Positions 1-10,285 of a DNA stretch of 64,000 nucleotides are shown piece after piece (the stretch's first letter is position 1; each line of letters begins with the position of its first letter). The notes under the pieces are model-generated. The model saw only the letters and a program-made list of their open reading frames with translations, made no database searches and had not been told where the DNA came from. A program made the position numbers and the translations under genes. Source of the stretch: Gloeocapsopsis dulcis (GTDB taxonomy: Bacteria > Cyanobacteriota > Cyanobacteriia > Cyanobacteriales > Chroococcidiopsidaceae); assembly GCF_032163395.1 (NCBI RefSeq), contig NZ_CP119968.1, positions 4,676,001-4,740,000 on the forward strand. The letters run 5' to 3'.

Positions 1-1
1 A

Positions 2-775
2 GAGTGCGGATATCATGTACGGGTAGACAGTAACGAACGCATCCGACAACTGATTGACGCAAATACCTGGCAACCGCTCGATGAGTCTCTCAGTCCTACT
101 GATCCGTTACAATTTCGCGATCGCAAAGCTTATAGCGATCGCCTCCGCGAAACTCAGGAAAAAACTGGGTTAATCGATGCTGTGCAAACAGGTTTCGGAC
201 AACTTGAAAAACAGCCTGTCGCTTTGGGAGTGATGGACTTCCGGTTTATGGGCGGTAGTATGGGTTCTGTCGTTGGCGAAAAAATTACGCGCTTAATTGA
301 ACGCGCTACCCAAAAGCGCTATCCCGTCATTATTGTCTGTGCGTCTGGTGGGGCAAGAATGCAAGAAGGAATGCTGAGCCTGATGCAGATGGCAAAAATT
401 TCAGCTGCGTTAGAAGGCCATCGCGAAGCCCAACTCTTATACATTCCAGTTTTGACAAATCCCACAACAGGCGGAGTTACTGCTAGCTTTGCGATGTTGG
501 GAGATATCATCTTAGCCGAACCCAGGGCAACAATTGGTTTTGCAGGACGCCGCGTTATCGAACAAACGCTACGCGAAAAGTTGCCGGAAGAGTTTCAAAC
601 TGCAGAAGATTTATTGCAGCATGGCTTTGTCGATGCGATCGTGCCTAGAACTCAATTGAAAAAAACGCTAGCTCAGTTGATTAGCCTACACCAACCTGAT
701 ACTCCTACCCACCACCAGCTATTGCAATTAGAAGCGATCGCTTTAACATCCAGCATTGTTGATCCTGGAAAATAA
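2..775 (+). CDS. accD: Acetyl-CoA carboxylase carboxyltransferase beta subunit (5' truncated by window edge)
   Basis: Beta subunit of the carboxyltransferase half of acetyl-CoA carboxylase, which moves the carboxyl group from carboxybiotin to acetyl-CoA to make malonyl-CoA for fatty acid synthesis in the cytoplasm. The frame is open from base 2 to the stop, 257 residues. The first visible residues, ECGYH, look like the last cysteine of the N-terminal zinc ribbon, so only the very start of the protein is missing. The crotonase-fold core is clear: [37 protein letters not shown] and the oxyanion-type stretch [19 protein letters not shown] at 182 lies in frame but is internal; it cuts into conserved sequence and should not be used as the start. 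The partner accA is not in the window. Confidence 0.96.
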   Translation, partial: ECGYHVRVDSNERIRQLIDANTWQPLDESLSPTDPLQFRDRKAYSDRLRETQEKTGLIDAVQTGFGQLEKQPVALGVMDFRFMGGSMGSVVGEKITRLIERATQKRYPVIIVCASGGARMQEGMLSLMQMAKISAALEGHREAQLLYIPVLTNPTTGGVTASFAMLGDIILAEPRATIGFAGRRVIEQTLREKLPEEFQTAEDLLQHGFVDAIVPRTQLKKTLAQLISLHQPDTPTHHQLLQLEAIALTSSIVDPGK

Positions 776-958
776 ATGACCAAAAAGGGATGAGGGGCTA
801 GGCGCGGTTAGTGATTGGTTGCATAACACAGAATGAGCCAATTCTAATTCTTTGCTGATCAGCGTTTGAAAAGTAGAATTCCGAGCCAATGTGTGCTAAT
901 ACAACTAATCACTTATTCCTCAACGCCAGTTGCTAAAACAATAAAATTTCTCTTTCTG

Positions 959-3250
959 CTATCTTCTTAAAGCTTCTGCTGTTTTCTCTCGATTTAGTTT
1001 CAAAATAAGTACACCCAAGGGTGGTAGACATAAGTCAATTGAGTAGGGGTGATTATGGTAAGACCATTCCTCAGACCATTTACCACCTAGATTACCCATG
1101 TTACTACCACCATACTCACGAGCATCACTGTTAAAGACTTCTGTGTAAAATCCAAACTCAGGAACACCAATGCGGTAATGCGAATGTGGCTGAGGTGTGA
1201 AATTACAAACAGCGATCGCAAAATCTTCCGGTTCTTTGCCGTGACGAATGAATGAAACCACACTATGGCGATTATCGCTACAGTCAATCCACTCAAAGCC
1301 CGCTTGCCCAAAATCTTGTGTATATAAAGCAGGTTCAGTGCAGTAGAGATGATTAAGGTCTTTCATAAATCGTTTTAGCTGTTGGTGCGGCTCATACTGC
1401 AACAATTGCCACTCTAAATCGCCCCAAACATTCCACTCACTCCACTGTCCAAACTCCATCCCCATAAACAGCGTTTTCTTACCAGGATGGGCGAACATAT
1501 AGGCAAACAAACAGCGTACGTTTGCGAACTTCTGCCAGCGATCGCCTGGCATTTTACCAATTATATTGCTCTTGCCATGTACCACTTCATCGTGAGACAG
1601 GGCCAGCATAAAGTTTTCGCTGTGGTGATACCATATGCTGAACGTGATGTTATTTTGATGAAACTGACGAAACCACGGGTCCATGCTGAAATAGTCCAGC
1701 ATATCGTGCATCCAACCCATGTTCCACTTTAAGTTAAAACCTAATCCACCCGTATATGTGGGCCACGATACCATAGGCCAGTCGGTAGACTCTTCCGCAA
1801 TGGAAAGAATACCAGGAAAGTAGCTGAAAATGACATGATTTGTTTGTCGCAGAAACTCAGCAGCTTCAATATTTTCTCGCCCACCATACTGGTTAGGAAG
1901 CCATTCACCTGGTTTACGGCAATAATCGAGGTACAGCATCGAAGCAACGGCATCAACCCGCATGCCATCAATGTGATACTTATCAAACCAGAATAAAGCG
2001 TTGGCAACTAAAAAGTTTCTAACTTCGTGGCGACTGTAGTTAAAGACTAAAGTTCCCCATTCTTTGTGTTCGCCTTTGCGGGGATCTGCGTGTTCGTAGA
2101 GATGAGTACCATCAAAGAAAGCTAAACCATGACCATCTTTAGGAAAGTGTCCAGGAACCCAATCAATAATGACACCAATACCGTTTTGATGACATTGGTC
2201 GATAAAGTACATCAAATCTTCCGGACTGCCATAGCGTGAGGTACAAGCATAATAACCAGTGACTTGATAACCCCACGAGCCATCAAAAGGATGTTCTGCA
2301 ATTGGCAGTAGTTCGATATGGGTGTAGCCCAAATCTTTAACGTAAGGAATCAGTTTAGCTGCAAGTTCGCGGTAAGTCAGAAACCGTGCTCCTGGTTGGA
2401 GTTCGGAAACGGGAACGACAGGTTCAGTTGCTCTGTTAGGCAATATTGCGGGTTCTGCTGAACCAGCGTGTAACCAAGAACCTAAGTGAACTTCGTAAAC
2501 TGAAATCGGCTGCGTTAAAGCATCGGCGTGGCGTCGATGCTCCATCCATTGTGCATCGTTCCAGGAGTAAGCATTCAGATCGGCAACAATTGACGCGGTT
2601 TTGGGACGGACTTCTTGTTGAAAACCGTAAGGATCGGATTTTTCGTAAATGTGACCGTCAAAGTTTTTAATTTCGTATTTGTAGCAATCGCCTACTCCTA
2701 TTTCTGGAATAAACAATTCCCAAATTCCTGTAGAGCCTTTACGCATCTGATGCTTGCGCCCATCCCATTGATTAAAATCTCCCAAGATAGACACGTTACG
2801 CGCATTTGGTGCCCAAACTGCAAAATAAACTCCTTGAACGCCATCAATGTTTGTTGGATGCGCCCCTAGTTTTTCATAAATACGATGGTGATTGCCTTCA
2901 GAAAACAAATGCAGGTCAAAATCGGTTAACCGTGGCGAACGAAAAGCATAAGGATCGTAAATGACTCGTTCGCGATCGCCTTCTTTGATTTTTAACTGGT
3001 AGTTTGCTAATTGGGGAACCTCGATTGTACACTCAAAAAAATGGGGATGATGCACCGGATGCATTGAATATTCTATTCGTTCTTCAGGACGAATCACCCA
3101 GGCTGCACTGGCACTTGGTAAATAAGCTCGCACCACCCACATGGTTTTGCCATCTTGTTCTATAGGATGAGAACCAAGCACTTCAAACGGATCGTGATGC
3201 TGGTTCCAGACAATGCGCTCTACCTGTTCTGGGGCGATGGTTATAGACAT
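959..3250 (-). CDS. glgB: 1,4-alpha-glucan branching enzyme
   Basis: Makes the alpha-1,6 branches of glycogen, the cyanobacterial carbon store, in the cytoplasm. The product has 763 residues, the usual length for long GlgB proteins with two N-terminal beta-sandwich modules: roughly residues 1-115 and a CBM48-like module at 120-225 containing [14 protein letters not shown]. The GH13 barrel follows. The catalytic nucleophile is Asp433 in [13 protein letters not shown], the acid/base Glu is in SIAEESTDW (486/487), and the third acidic site is in [14 protein letters not shown]-terminal beta domain ends the protein. The start ATG at 3250 gives the expected [10 protein letters not shown]-terminus. 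It is transcribed alone, divergent from nothing obvious; no other glycogen gene is nearby. Identification is firm from motif order and length. Confidence 0.97.
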   Translation of the reverse strand: MSITIAPEQVERIVWNQHHDPFEVLGSHPIEQDGKTMWVVRAYLPSASAAWVIRPEERIEYSMHPVHHPHFFECTIEVPQLANYQLKIKEGDRERVIYDPYAFRSPRLTDFDLHLFSEGNHHRIYEKLGAHPTNIDGVQGVYFAVWAPNARNVSILGDFNQWDGRKHQMRKGSTGIWELFIPEIGVGDCYKYEIKNFDGHIYEKSDPYGFQQEVRPKTASIVADLNAYSWNDAQWMEHRRHADALTQPISVYEVHLGSWLHAGSAEPAILPNRATEPVVPVSELQPGARFLTYRELAAKLIPYVKDLGYTHIELLPIAEHPFDGSWGYQVTGYYACTSRYGSPEDLMYFIDQCHQNGIGVIIDWVPGHFPKDGHGLAFFDGTHLYEHADPRKGEHKEWGTLVFNYSRHEVRNFLVANALFWFDKYHIDGMRVDAVASMLYLDYCRKPGEWLPNQYGGRENIEAAEFLRQTNHVIFSYFPGILSIAEESTDWPMVSWPTYTGGLGFNLKWNMGWMHDMLDYFSMDPWFRQFHQNNITFSIWYHHSENFMLALSHDEVVHGKSNIIGKMPGDRWQKFANVRCLFAYMFAHPGKKTLFMGMEFGQWSEWNVWGDLEWQLLQYEPHQQLKRFMKDLNHLYCTEPALYTQDFGQAGFEWIDCSDNRHSVVSFIRHGKEPEDFAIAVCNFTPQPHSHYRIGVPEFGFYTEVFNSDAREYGGSNMGNLGGKWSEEWSYHNHPYSIDLCLPPLGVLILKLNREKTAEALRR

Positions 3251-3412
3251 GAAACTACCTTACCTAAAACAAATTTGTTATTTCTATCGTCATACTTATA
3301 CATATTCTTTACATTTATTTGCAATCTTTTGCTGTCTCAGAATTAGCAACTGATAGCTCTGTAGTTCTGGACAACCGTACTCATCATAACTACAGCACAA
3401 TATTTTTTATAT

Positions 3413-3721
3413 TTAAATTGGTAAAAATGGAATTAAGGTCCGAATTAAGCGCCGCAGACGCAAAAGGGTAATCGCTTCTCTCACTTGAGGTGAAAGCGGG
3501 GGAGTCACTGGGCGGTTTTGTAACTGAGCTTGTAAATCTGCATATTCCGCAGCTGTAAGTGGTTTACCGTCAATAGGCGATCGCGCATCCGTAATAATTT
3601 CTGTACGAAGCACCTCTTCTGGTATGTCTTCTGGAGGTGGTAATGCTAATACTACAGCTTGCCATCCCAGCACAAGACCCGCGCTAGTACTCAGACTGAA
3701 TTTACTAATAATTTTGAGCAT
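3413..3721 (-). CDS. Small secreted protein of unknown function
   Basis: A 102-residue protein I do not recognise by function. The first 27 residues look like a signal peptide: positively charged MLKIISK, then a hydrophobic stretch SAGLVLGWQAVVLA and a likely cleavage site near LALPPPE. The mature part is short, proline-rich and acidic at first (PPPEDIPEEVLRTEIIT), then has SPIDGKPLTAAEYADLQAQL, a helix-forming stretch, and a basic leucine-rich C-terminus (LLRLRRLIRTLIPFLPI). The arrangement resembles small periplasmic or thylakoid-lumen proteins common in cyanobacteria, but that is inference. The reading frame uses normal codons and ends about 160 bp after the glgB start, on the same strand as glgB, so co-transcription with glgB is possible but unproven. 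Confidence 0.7.
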   Translation of the reverse strand: MLKIISKFSLSTSAGLVLGWQAVVLALPPPEDIPEEVLRTEIITDARSPIDGKPLTAAEYADLQAQLQNRPVTPPLSPQVREAITLLRLRRLIRTLIPFLPI

Positions 3722-3992
3722 AACCCGTTAACTCTTTGCAGGATGATGCACCTCCCGCTGACTTGCTTTTCTCATTGTCAATAATATGAGGAAACTTAGC
3801 AAAACAGATTCAGTAAAATTGTAGTTTTTTTTATCGTATTTCAATTTTCAGATGTTCGCGGCGTCACTCATGGAGTATAGTTCACAATTAATAACTTTTT
3901 CTATTAGAAGCCGCTTAATTGTTTGTTTTTATTAATCAAAAGAAATTTAGTCAGAATTGTTTTTTCTCCTAGCTGACAGCACCCAAAAAATA

Positions 3993-4078
3993 CTCTCCTG
4001 CAGAGAAGCCGTGTTATTTGGTGCAGGCAGTAAAAAGCGCACTGCTACCGGAAACAGACTTTTAACTTTGCAGGAGAG
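3993..4078 (+). ncRNA. Candidate structured RNA (possible Yfr2-like small RNA)
   Basis: Two arms 64 bp apart can pair: CTCTCCTGCAGAG at 3993-4005 with CTTTGCAGGAGAG at 4066-4078. That is 13 pairs, one of them G-U if the plus strand is transcribed; the minus strand would have a C-A mismatch there, which favours plus. Inside is a second stem, GCAGT/ACTGC (4027-4031 with 4041-4045), followed by an unpaired GGAAACA at 4050-4056. From memory, GGAAACA in an unpaired stretch is the hallmark of the cyanobacterial Yfr2 small RNA family, which is of similar size. No clear promoter or terminator was seen on the plus strand; the minus strand has a T-run just past the stem. Treat as a candidate only. Confidence 0.35.
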
Positions 4079-4134
4079 AAAAAGAGCTATTTAAACAAAC
4101 CAAATGTGAGTCTCGTCAGCTATTCATTAAATAG

Positions 4135-4293
4135 CTAGGGAGATGGAGTCGCAGCAGGGTCTGTAGCAGGAGCCTGTGGGGCAGTTCCTGGTGCTGTCCC
4201 ATCTCCAGCGCCACCTGTACCACCTGTATCACAGGCTCCCAAGGTGGTGAGCAAGCCTAAAAGTAAAGCAAAACCAAGGATTTTTTTGTTCAT
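4135..4293 (-). CDS. Very small lipoprotein, 52 residues
   Basis: A short gene with strong translation and export signals. The start ATG at 4293 is preceded at close spacing by AGGAG. The peptide begins MNKKILGFALLLGLLTTLGAC: lysines, a hydrophobic core and the lipobox LGAC, so Cys21 should be lipidated. The mature part is a low-complexity glycine, threonine, alanine and proline tail (DTGGTGGAGDG, then APGTAPQAPATD) with no fold. It should be anchored at a membrane facing the periplasm. Similar tiny lipoproteins with proline/alanine tails are common in cyanobacteria; the role is unknown. It stands alone, downstream of a 440-bp gap and upstream of the RNA candidate at 3993-4078. Good ribosome site plus lipobox make a chance frame unlikely. 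Confidence 0.75.
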   Translation of the reverse strand: MNKKILGFALLLGLLTTLGACDTGGTGGAGDGTAPGTAPQAPATDPAATPSP

Positions 4294-4737
4294 AACTCCT
4301 CTTTCACCATTTACGGTAGAAATAATCCACTCGTTGATTACGATACCGCATTTGTTGACTTTTTTTACAAAAGTGCGATCGTGACTGTATTAGTTTGATA
4401 ACCTATCACATCAGCGATATGTCGTCTTCCGTCTTAAGGAATAGCTTTTTAGCCGATGCTACTTTCAGAAAATTGTTTGTGTCAATGAGGATGTTAATAT
4501 CCAACTACCAAACACGAACAAACCTGGAGTAGGAATTATGGTAAATGTTATCAATAATAGACATTTTTAGCTACTACACCGCCTCTATCTTTGAGAAAAG
4601 TTGAAGACTGAAAGCTATCTAGGTGATAGGATAAGGGCGATATTTCTGCTATTAGTCGCTAGCACTACTTAGTTGCTAGCCACGTACATAATCGGCTAAG
4701 TTGATATTCCAAATAGCTCCACTAAGCAATAAAGTCT
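4294..4737. other. Intergenic region upstream of the FtsL-like gene
   Basis: No convincing gene. It carries the divergent upstream regions of the small lipoprotein gene (minus) and the membrane protein gene at 4738 (plus). A short inverted repeat, GCTAGC either side of 11 bp, lies near 4659-4681. A start with good AGTAGGA spacing near 4538 opens a frame of only ten codons, so I do not call it. Confidence 0.5.
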
Positions 4738-5280
4738 ATGAGTGTTGCTTATAAACCTAGTGTGACCAACTATCAGCGGAAAGACGCTTTGAAATCAACA
4801 TATACTGTACCTGCAAGTTATCCTGACAGACGAGTGAAGCAAAAGAGATTATCTCAAGAAACTAAAACTCGCAACGACAACGTACCAATTTTACCCAGTG
4901 CTAGAAAACCTTTGTGGTTGCTCCGCTTGAGTCTTTTGCAACGGAGTTCCAGTGTCCTAATTTTCTGTTTACTAACAGTAGCACTGGGACTTTACAGTGG
5001 AACAGTTTATGCTCAACGGGCATGGAACCAAGCTTATCGTCAACTAGAAAGTTTACAACGTCAAGAAAGGCAGCTCACAACAGCAAGTGAAGTGCTAAAA
5101 AATAAAATTGCCCAGCAAGCTGAACAACCTGAAACAGGCTTATCTCCTGCCGATCCCACGCAAGCGATTTTCCTTAAGCCAGCACCCCAACGTCCAGCCC
5201 GCCCAGCCGAAACAATTGCTTCGGCAACATCTATGGCTCATAAAAATTCTCAGTCTGATACGATCCCTCTAGGTTATTGA
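4738..5280 (+). CDS. Single-pass membrane protein with FtsL-like layout, upstream of ftsI
   Basis: A 180-residue protein not identified by sequence alone. It has a basic, disordered N-terminus of about 75 residues, one membrane span (about residues 79-100, SVLIFCLLTVALGLYSGTVYA), then a helical stretch likely to form a coiled coil (AYRQLESLQRQERQLTTASEVLKNKIAQQAE) and a proline/alanine-rich tail. Short cytoplasmic end, one span and a periplasmic coiled coil is the FtsL/FtsB plan, and the gene lies 86 bp before ftsI on the same strand, where ftsL sits in many bacteria. I infer a division-complex partner of FtsI. The N-terminus is longer than in classical FtsL and the sequence similarity is too weak to assign the symbol. 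Confidence 0.6.
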   Translation: MSVAYKPSVTNYQRKDALKSTYTVPASYPDRRVKQKRLSQETKTRNDNVPILPSARKPLWLLRLSLLQRSSSVLIFCLLTVALGLYSGTVYAQRAWNQAYRQLESLQRQERQLTTASEVLKNKIAQQAEQPETGLSPADPTQAIFLKPAPQRPARPAETIASATSMAHKNSQSDTIPLGY

Positions 5281-5366
5281 ATAGGAGTCATAGCATTTCC
5301 CTTGGTTTCCTCAGTTTTCTCTCTGCTTCTATTTGACTACAATTGACAACTTGAGAATCTTGCCAT

Positions 5367-7220
5367 ATGCCTACTTTCCCTCCTGGTAGCTTTGACCGCA
5401 GGCGTCGTACAGTAGTACCAATGGACACTCAGCGCACAAAACCTCGAAAAAAAGCCAGGAAGACGCTGAATAAACCCCTAAAACGGACTACGATACCTTA
5501 CTGTCGGTTGATACTCGTGTGGGGTGTATTGTTTGTTAGTAGTTTGATACTTGCGGGCAACTTGTATCATCTCCAAGTTGTACATTCATCAGATTTGCTG
5601 AGAAGGGCGCGGCAGCAACAGACTACCTATGTAAATCCCTATATTCCTCGCCGCCAAGTTGTCGATCGCAACGAAAACGTCTTGGCGATTGATCGTCAGG
5701 TATACACGCTATACGTTCATCCGAATCAGTTTAAAAGTGATTCAGAAGCAGAAACTGTCGCCACTAATGTCGCGAAAGTTTTGGCTCGTCCGACGGCGGA
5801 TCTCACGGATTTGTTCATTGATGGATTTAAGAATAAGAAAAGTGGTATTCGGCTAGCGCCAGCTTTGTCAGAAGAAATTGCAGATAAGCTCAAAAAGCTG
5901 CAAGCAAATGGCTTAGATTTAGTTCGAGAGTACTCGCGTTTGTATCCTCAAGAGAATGTCGTTGCAGATGTTGTTGGCTATGTTAATATCGACCGTCGCG
6001 GTCAGGCAGGAATAGAGTATAGTCAGGAGAAATTACTTGAGCGCTCAGCACAAACAGTCAAGTTTAGAAAAACTGGTAACGGGGCATTACTCAGCGATCT
6101 CATTCCTGAGGGCTTTGTACATCGTGATGATTGGAAACTGCAACTCACCCTTGACACCCGATTACAGCGTGCTGCACGGGTTGCGTTGAGAGAACAAATG
6201 CAAAAATTTAGTGCCAAGCGTGGTGGCGTGATTGTGATGGATGTTCAGGATGGTTCGATCCTGAGTTTAGTTTCTGAGCCTTCTTACAATCCCAATGAGT
6301 ATTTCAACTCTGACGTAAACTTTTTTAGAAATTGGTTACTTGCAGATCTTTACGAACCTGGCTCTACTTTTAAGCCAATAAATATCGCGATCGCCCTAGA
6401 AGAGCAAATCATTCAACCCAATGATGTCTTCCCCGATCCCGACGTTATCAAAGTTGGTGGCTGGTCAATCCGCAATGCAGAAAAAGAGAACAACGTCGCC
6501 CTATCTATTACCGGAATCTTGCAACACTCCAGCAACGTCGGCATGGTGCAAGTTATGCAACGCCTCAAGCCCGATGTGTACTATAGTTGGCTGCAAAAGC
6601 TGGGGATAGGGAAAACTGTAGGTATAGATCTTCCCTTTGAAGCACGAGGTCAGTTAAAAAATAAAGCGAAATTTGTTTCTTCTCCAATTGAACCGGCAAC
6701 TGCTTCTTTCGGTCAAGGATTTTCACTCACACCAATTCAGCTTGTCCAACTTCATGCTGCTTTAGCTAATGGCGGTAAGTTAGTCACACCTCATGTTGTA
6801 CGGGGACTAATAGACAGCCAGGGTCAGCTTCAAGAGCAACCTAGTCTACCGCAACTTAGAACAGTTTTCTCACCAAAAACGACAAAAACTCTGGTTGAGA
6901 TGTTAGAAGCCGTGGTGCTTCAAGGCAGCGGTAAAGCATCGCAAGTGCCAGGATACCGAATTGGTGGCAAAACTGGTACAGCGCAAAAAGCTTACGCAAA
7001 CAGTCGCGGCTATCGCAGTGGTGCTGTTATTACAAGTTTTGTGGGTATGATGCCGATAGAAGCTCCGCGTTACGTCGTCCTAGCAATTGTGGACGAACCC
7101 AAAGGAATTGCCTACGGTTCGACGGTTGCAGCTCCTATTGTTAAGTCAGTTATGGACTCACTAATTTCTATCGAACGCATTCCCCCAAAACCAACACCTC
7201 AAGTATCCCCTAGTCCGTAA
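5367..7220 (+). CDS. ftsI: Peptidoglycan D,D-transpeptidase (class B penicillin-binding protein)
   Basis: Crosslinks septal peptidoglycan during division. The 617-residue product has a long basic cytoplasmic tail, one membrane span at about residues 47-68, a PBP dimer (pedestal) domain, and a C-terminal transpeptidase domain. All three penicillin-binding motifs are present: Ser333-Thr-Phe-Lys336 in YEPGSTFKP, Ser388-Ser-Asn390 in LQHSSNVGM, and Lys535-Thr-Gly537 in GGKTGTAQ. The context QAGIEYSQEKLL before the catalytic domain is typical of FtsI/PBP2 proteins. No PASTA repeats follow. It probably forms an operon with the small FtsL-like gene upstream. The paralogue MrdA (elongation PBP2) is the main alternative; the neighbour and the short spacing favour FtsI. 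Confidence 0.92.
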   Translation: MPTFPPGSFDRRRRTVVPMDTQRTKPRKKARKTLNKPLKRTTIPYCRLILVWGVLFVSSLILAGNLYHLQVVHSSDLLRRARQQQTTYVNPYIPRRQVVDRNENVLAIDRQVYTLYVHPNQFKSDSEAETVATNVAKVLARPTADLTDLFIDGFKNKKSGIRLAPALSEEIADKLKKLQANGLDLVREYSRLYPQENVVADVVGYVNIDRRGQAGIEYSQEKLLERSAQTVKFRKTGNGALLSDLIPEGFVHRDDWKLQLTLDTRLQRAARVALREQMQKFSAKRGGVIVMDVQDGSILSLVSEPSYNPNEYFNSDVNFFRNWLLADLYEPGSTFKPINIAIALEEQIIQPNDVFPDPDVIKVGGWSIRNAEKENNVALSITGILQHSSNVGMVQVMQRLKPDVYYSWLQKLGIGKTVGIDLPFEARGQLKNKAKFVSSPIEPATASFGQGFSLTPIQLVQLHAALANGGKLVTPHVVRGLIDSQGQLQEQPSLPQLRTVFSPKTTKTLVEMLEAVVLQGSGKASQVPGYRIGGKTGTAQKAYANSRGYRSGAVITSFVGMMPIEAPRYVVLAIVDEPKGIAYGSTVAAPIVKSVMDSLISIERIPPKPTPQVSPSP

Positions 7221-7254
7221 TTAAGAAACGACTAACCACTAACCACTCTTTCAC

Positions 7255-7290
7255 TCGCCCCTCGCCCCTCACCCCTCACCCCTCACCCCT
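7255..7290. repeat. Heptameric tandem repeat (STRR type)
   Basis: Five 7-bp units in a row, two TCGCCCC then three TCACCCC, followed by a partial unit. Short tandemly repeated heptamers between genes are known from filamentous and related cyanobacteria. The repeat runs into the 3' end of the YyaL-like gene on the minus strand and supplies its last codons and stop. Confidence 0.9.
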
Positions 7291-9345
7291 AACTTGACTT
7301 TGCCAAACTTGCTCTAATAGTTCAGTTTGACTGGAGGTGGGAGGTAAACAAGATAATCCTTGACAGACTAATGCCAAAGCATTGGCTGGTAAATCTATTA
7401 CTGCGGTAAGGACACTTGTTGGTAAATACTCGCCCAGAAGACTCTCTAACTGTTTTGGAATACTGCGAATGAGAGTACAGTTACGATACCAATCTAAAGC
7501 TGAAAATAAACTTGGGCAGGCTTGAGGAGCAGAGTCCATGATACTACTAAAAGCTTGCAACCCTTGCTCAGCTTTATCAAGATAACTCAGGTCTTCGGTT
7601 AATAAGGCTAACCGCACTAAGTTGGCGATCGCTACTCCGTTAGCTGCTGGAGTTGCGTTATCAGCATAGCTCCGTTCGCGGACAATCAGATCGCGACTGG
7701 CATCACTCGCGGTGTTGTAGTACCCCCCTAATTCTAAACTCCACAGATACTCATCAAATTCGGCTTGCAGTGCGATCGCCTTCTCTAACCAGAATCGCCA
7801 AGCAGTTGGTTCGTCTTCTTCCTGCGTGACTTGGTGCAAATCTAGCAAAGCTTTAATAAACAAAGCATAATCCTCAGATTGAGCGATCGTACTTGTTTGA
7901 CCCTCGTAATTCAGGCGGTGAAAGCGTCCATTCACATGCTGATGATTCAAAATAAAGTGAGCCGCTTTCAGCGCAACCTCTAGATACTCCGATTTTTTGA
8001 AGACTCCATAAGCTCTTGCTAGCCCAGAAATCATTAAGCTATTCCAAGCAACAATCATTTTTGTGTCTGTCACTATAGGAATACGACCAGACCAGTTTTG
8101 AGTTTTTGCTTCTTGATTATTCCGCGCTGGTGGGAACACGTTTAACGATGGTGCTGCACCGTAGCGTACCGTAAAGAGCTTTGATAACGCCTGTTCTAAG
8201 CTTTCACTTAACTGATCGGAGTGTCGCCGCTGTAAGACATTTTGCCCTTCAAAATTGCCTTGAGGGGTTACGGTAAATTGTTGCTCAAGTTCCGCTAGTT
8301 CTGCTGGCGAGAGGATCTGCTGTAATTCACTGTAGCTCCAAACATAGAAAGCTCCTTCTTCGGGTTCAGTTTCATTTGGGTGCGTGAAACTATCTGCATC
8401 TTGTGCTGCATAGAAGTAACCTTCAGGCGCTGTCATTTCCTGCTTGAGCCATTGAACTGTTAGAGCGATCGCTCTCTCAATTGCTGGTTCTTGGACTCCA
8501 GCACTCCATAAATTCGCGAGATACTCCACAATTTGACCATTGTCGTAGAGCATTTTTTCAAAATGCGGCACTGTCCACGTCGGATCAACGGTGTAACGAT
8601 GAAATCCACCACCAACATGATCGTAAATTCCGCCCGTGGCTAAATCCAAGCCACGCTCTTGACACACTTGTTTAATGTCATAGCGCCCAGAATAATTAAA
8701 CCGAGTACCACGTAGCGCTAACTCGGCATAGGGAATCATCGGAAATTGCGTGCCATAATCATGTGGTGTAATGACGCCAGTGTTGGTTTCTATTCCTTTG
8801 CGCAGGAGATCTTCAGCAGATTCTTGAGTTTTAGGTAAGACTGCACTTTTTTGAATTGCTTCCAAAATGGCAGCTTTACGCGCGAGCAAGTCTTGTTTTT
8901 CGGTGTCGTAGTAACGGCGAATTGCTTGTAATATTTGTAAAAAACCTGGACGCCCATAGCGTGGTTCTACAGGAAAGTAAGTCCCCCCATAAAACGGAAC
9001 TAAATCATCAGGAGCAATAAAAATATTTAATGGCCATCCCCCTTGACCTACCATCATTTGTAAAGCTTGCATATAGATGCTATCCAGGTCAGGTCGTTCT
9101 TCGCGATCTACTTTTATGGGGACAAAGTGAGCATTCATATACTCTGCGATCGCCGCATCTGAGAAGGCTTCCCCTTCCATGACAGTACACCAGTGGCAAC
9201 TCGAATAGCCTATGGAAAGAAAAATAGGCTTATTTTCTGCTTTTGCCTTTTCCAAGGCTTCATCACACCAATTCCACCAGTCAATTGGATTTTCTGCGTG
9301 TTTACGTAAATAGAGGCTTTGAGCTTGGGCAAGGCGATTAGTCAT
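7276..9345 (-). CDS. Thioredoxin-domain protein of the YyaL/SPATA20 (DUF255) family
   Basis: A 689-residue cytoplasmic protein. The first ~165 residues are a thioredoxin-like DUF255 domain with the family motif [14 protein letters not shown] (CHWC) and the cis-Pro region [12 protein letters not shown]. The rest is an (alpha/alpha) barrel like those of N-acylglucosamine epimerases and glycoside hydrolases, with [23 protein letters not shown] and [15 protein letters not shown] as family landmarks. The biochemical role is not settled in any organism; a redox-linked sugar-processing function has been guessed. The last residues, RGEG, and the stop come from the heptamer repeat at 7255-7290, so the C-terminus has probably been replaced by repeat sequence. 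The start ATG at 9345 gives the usual [23 protein letters not shown] opening. Confidence 0.92.
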   Translation of the reverse strand: MTNRLAQAQSLYLRKHAENPIDWWNWCDEALEKAKAENKPIFLSIGYSSCHWCTVMEGEAFSDAAIAEYMNAHFVPIKVDREERPDLDSIYMQALQMMVGQGGWPLNIFIAPDDLVPFYGGTYFPVEPRYGRPGFLQILQAIRRYYDTEKQDLLARKAAILEAIQKSAVLPKTQESAEDLLRKGIETNTGVITPHDYGTQFPMIPYAELALRGTRFNYSGRYDIKQVCQERGLDLATGGIYDHVGGGFHRYTVDPTWTVPHFEKMLYDNGQIVEYLANLWSAGVQEPAIERAIALTVQWLKQEMTAPEGYFYAAQDADSFTHPNETEPEEGAFYVWSYSELQQILSPAELAELEQQFTVTPQGNFEGQNVLQRRHSDQLSESLEQALSKLFTVRYGAAPSLNVFPPARNNQEAKTQNWSGRIPIVTDTKMIVAWNSLMISGLARAYGVFKKSEYLEVALKAAHFILNHQHVNGRFHRLNYEGQTSTIAQSEDYALFIKALLDLHQVTQEEDEPTAWRFWLEKAIALQAEFDEYLWSLELGGYYNTASDASRDLIVRERSYADNATPAANGVAIANLVRLALLTEDLSYLDKAEQGLQAFSSIMDSAPQACPSLFSALDWYRNCTLIRSIPKQLESLLGEYLPTSVLTAVIDLPANALALVCQGLSCLPPTSSQTELLEQVWQSQVRGEG

Positions 9346-9676
9346 AACTCAATTTAGATTTGCCATCTTTGCTTAGTCTAGCGGAGAGGAGTGAATAGTT
9401 TTGAATTTTGAGTTTTGAGTTTTGAATTAAAAGAGTGTTGAGTTTTGGAAAGCGCAACGTGCCGGAGGCATTTATTTTAAGTTTTGAATTTTGAATTTTG
9501 AGTTTTGAATTAAAAGAATTTTCATAACTCATAACTCAACACTCATAACTTTCTTATGCTCAACACTACACGACTCATAACTCCTCCAGTTTCCTCTGCT
9601 CTGTTTCTCTCAAACCACCAAACTAGACATCTTCTGGATAAAATTAAGAAAAGCTAAGACAACGAGCAAATTTAGA
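9346..9676. repeat. Intergenic region made of dispersed short repeats
   Basis: Filled by two kinds of repeat. One is A/T-rich: many tandem variants of GAGTTTTGAATT and CATAACTCAACACTC. The other is a core, GCGCAACGTGCCGGAGGCAT at 9452-9471, found again at 27810-27829 and inverted near 35080-35095. The frame that runs through it on the minus strand (9338-9532) is made of repeat and is not a gene. The clpP promoter must lie at the right end; I see no clear -35/-10 pair. Confidence 0.85.
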
Positions 9677-10285
9677 ATGATTCCTATTGTTATTGAACAA
9701 TCAGGTCGCGGTGAACGTGCCTTCGATATTTACTCTCGATTGTTGCGCGAGCGGATTATTTTTTTAGGACAACAAATCGATGCCAATTTGGCAAACTTGA
9801 TTGTTGCCCAGCTCTTATTTCTTGATGCAGAGGACTCAGAAAAAGACATTTATCTGTACATCAACTCTCCTGGCGGTTCTGTGTCAGCAGGAATGGGAAT
9901 TTTTGATACGATGAACCACATTCGACCGGAGGTTTGTACAATTTGTACCGGACTCGCGGCAAGTATGGGGGCTTTTCTGCTCAGTGCTGGTGCTAAAGGC
10001 AAGCGCATGAGTTTACCAAATGCTCGCATCATGATTCACCAACCTTTGGGAGGCGCGCAAGGACAAGCAACCGATATTGAAATTCAAGCCAAGGAGATTT
10101 TGTACCACAAGCGTCGTCTTAATGAGTATTTGGCAGCGCACACAGGTCAACCAATGGAACGGATCGAGCTAGATACAGAACGGGACTTTTTTATGTCTCC
10201 AGACGAGGCTCAAAGCTACGGACTGATCGATCAGGTTATTAAGCGTACCTCAGTTAGTAATCGTCCTGTAGCAGTTGCGAACTAG
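9677..10285 (+). CDS. clpP: ATP-dependent Clp protease proteolytic subunit
   Basis: Serine peptidase subunit of the Clp protease, a barrel that degrades proteins fed by ClpC or ClpX in the cytoplasm. The 202-residue product carries the full catalytic triad: Ser96 in [10 protein letters not shown], His121 in IMIHQPLGG and Asp170 in DTERDFFM. Gly-rich [11 protein letters not shown] forms the oxyanion/substrate strand. The intact triad separates it from the inactive ClpR subunit that cyanobacteria also make. The N-terminus [20 protein letters not shown] resembles ClpP1 of Synechococcus from memory; cyanobacteria carry several paralogues, so I do not number it. It stands alone; clpX or clpR is not adjacent. 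Its last four bases overlap the convergent gene on the other strand. Confidence 0.96.
   Translation: MIPIVIEQSGRGERAFDIYSRLLRERIIFLGQQIDANLANLIVAQLLFLDAEDSEKDIYLYINSPGGSVSAGMGIFDTMNHIRPEVCTICTGLAASMGAFLLSAGAKGKRMSLPNARIMIHQPLGGAQGQATDIEIQAKEILYHKRRLNEYLAAHTGQPMERIELDTERDFFMSPDEAQSYGLIDQVIKRTSVSNRPVAVAN

Noticed and set aside
9338-9532. 64-codon minus-strand frame across repeats
   Set aside because: Translated from dispersed short repeats (repeated NSKLKIQNSKLKI-like words), not a gene.
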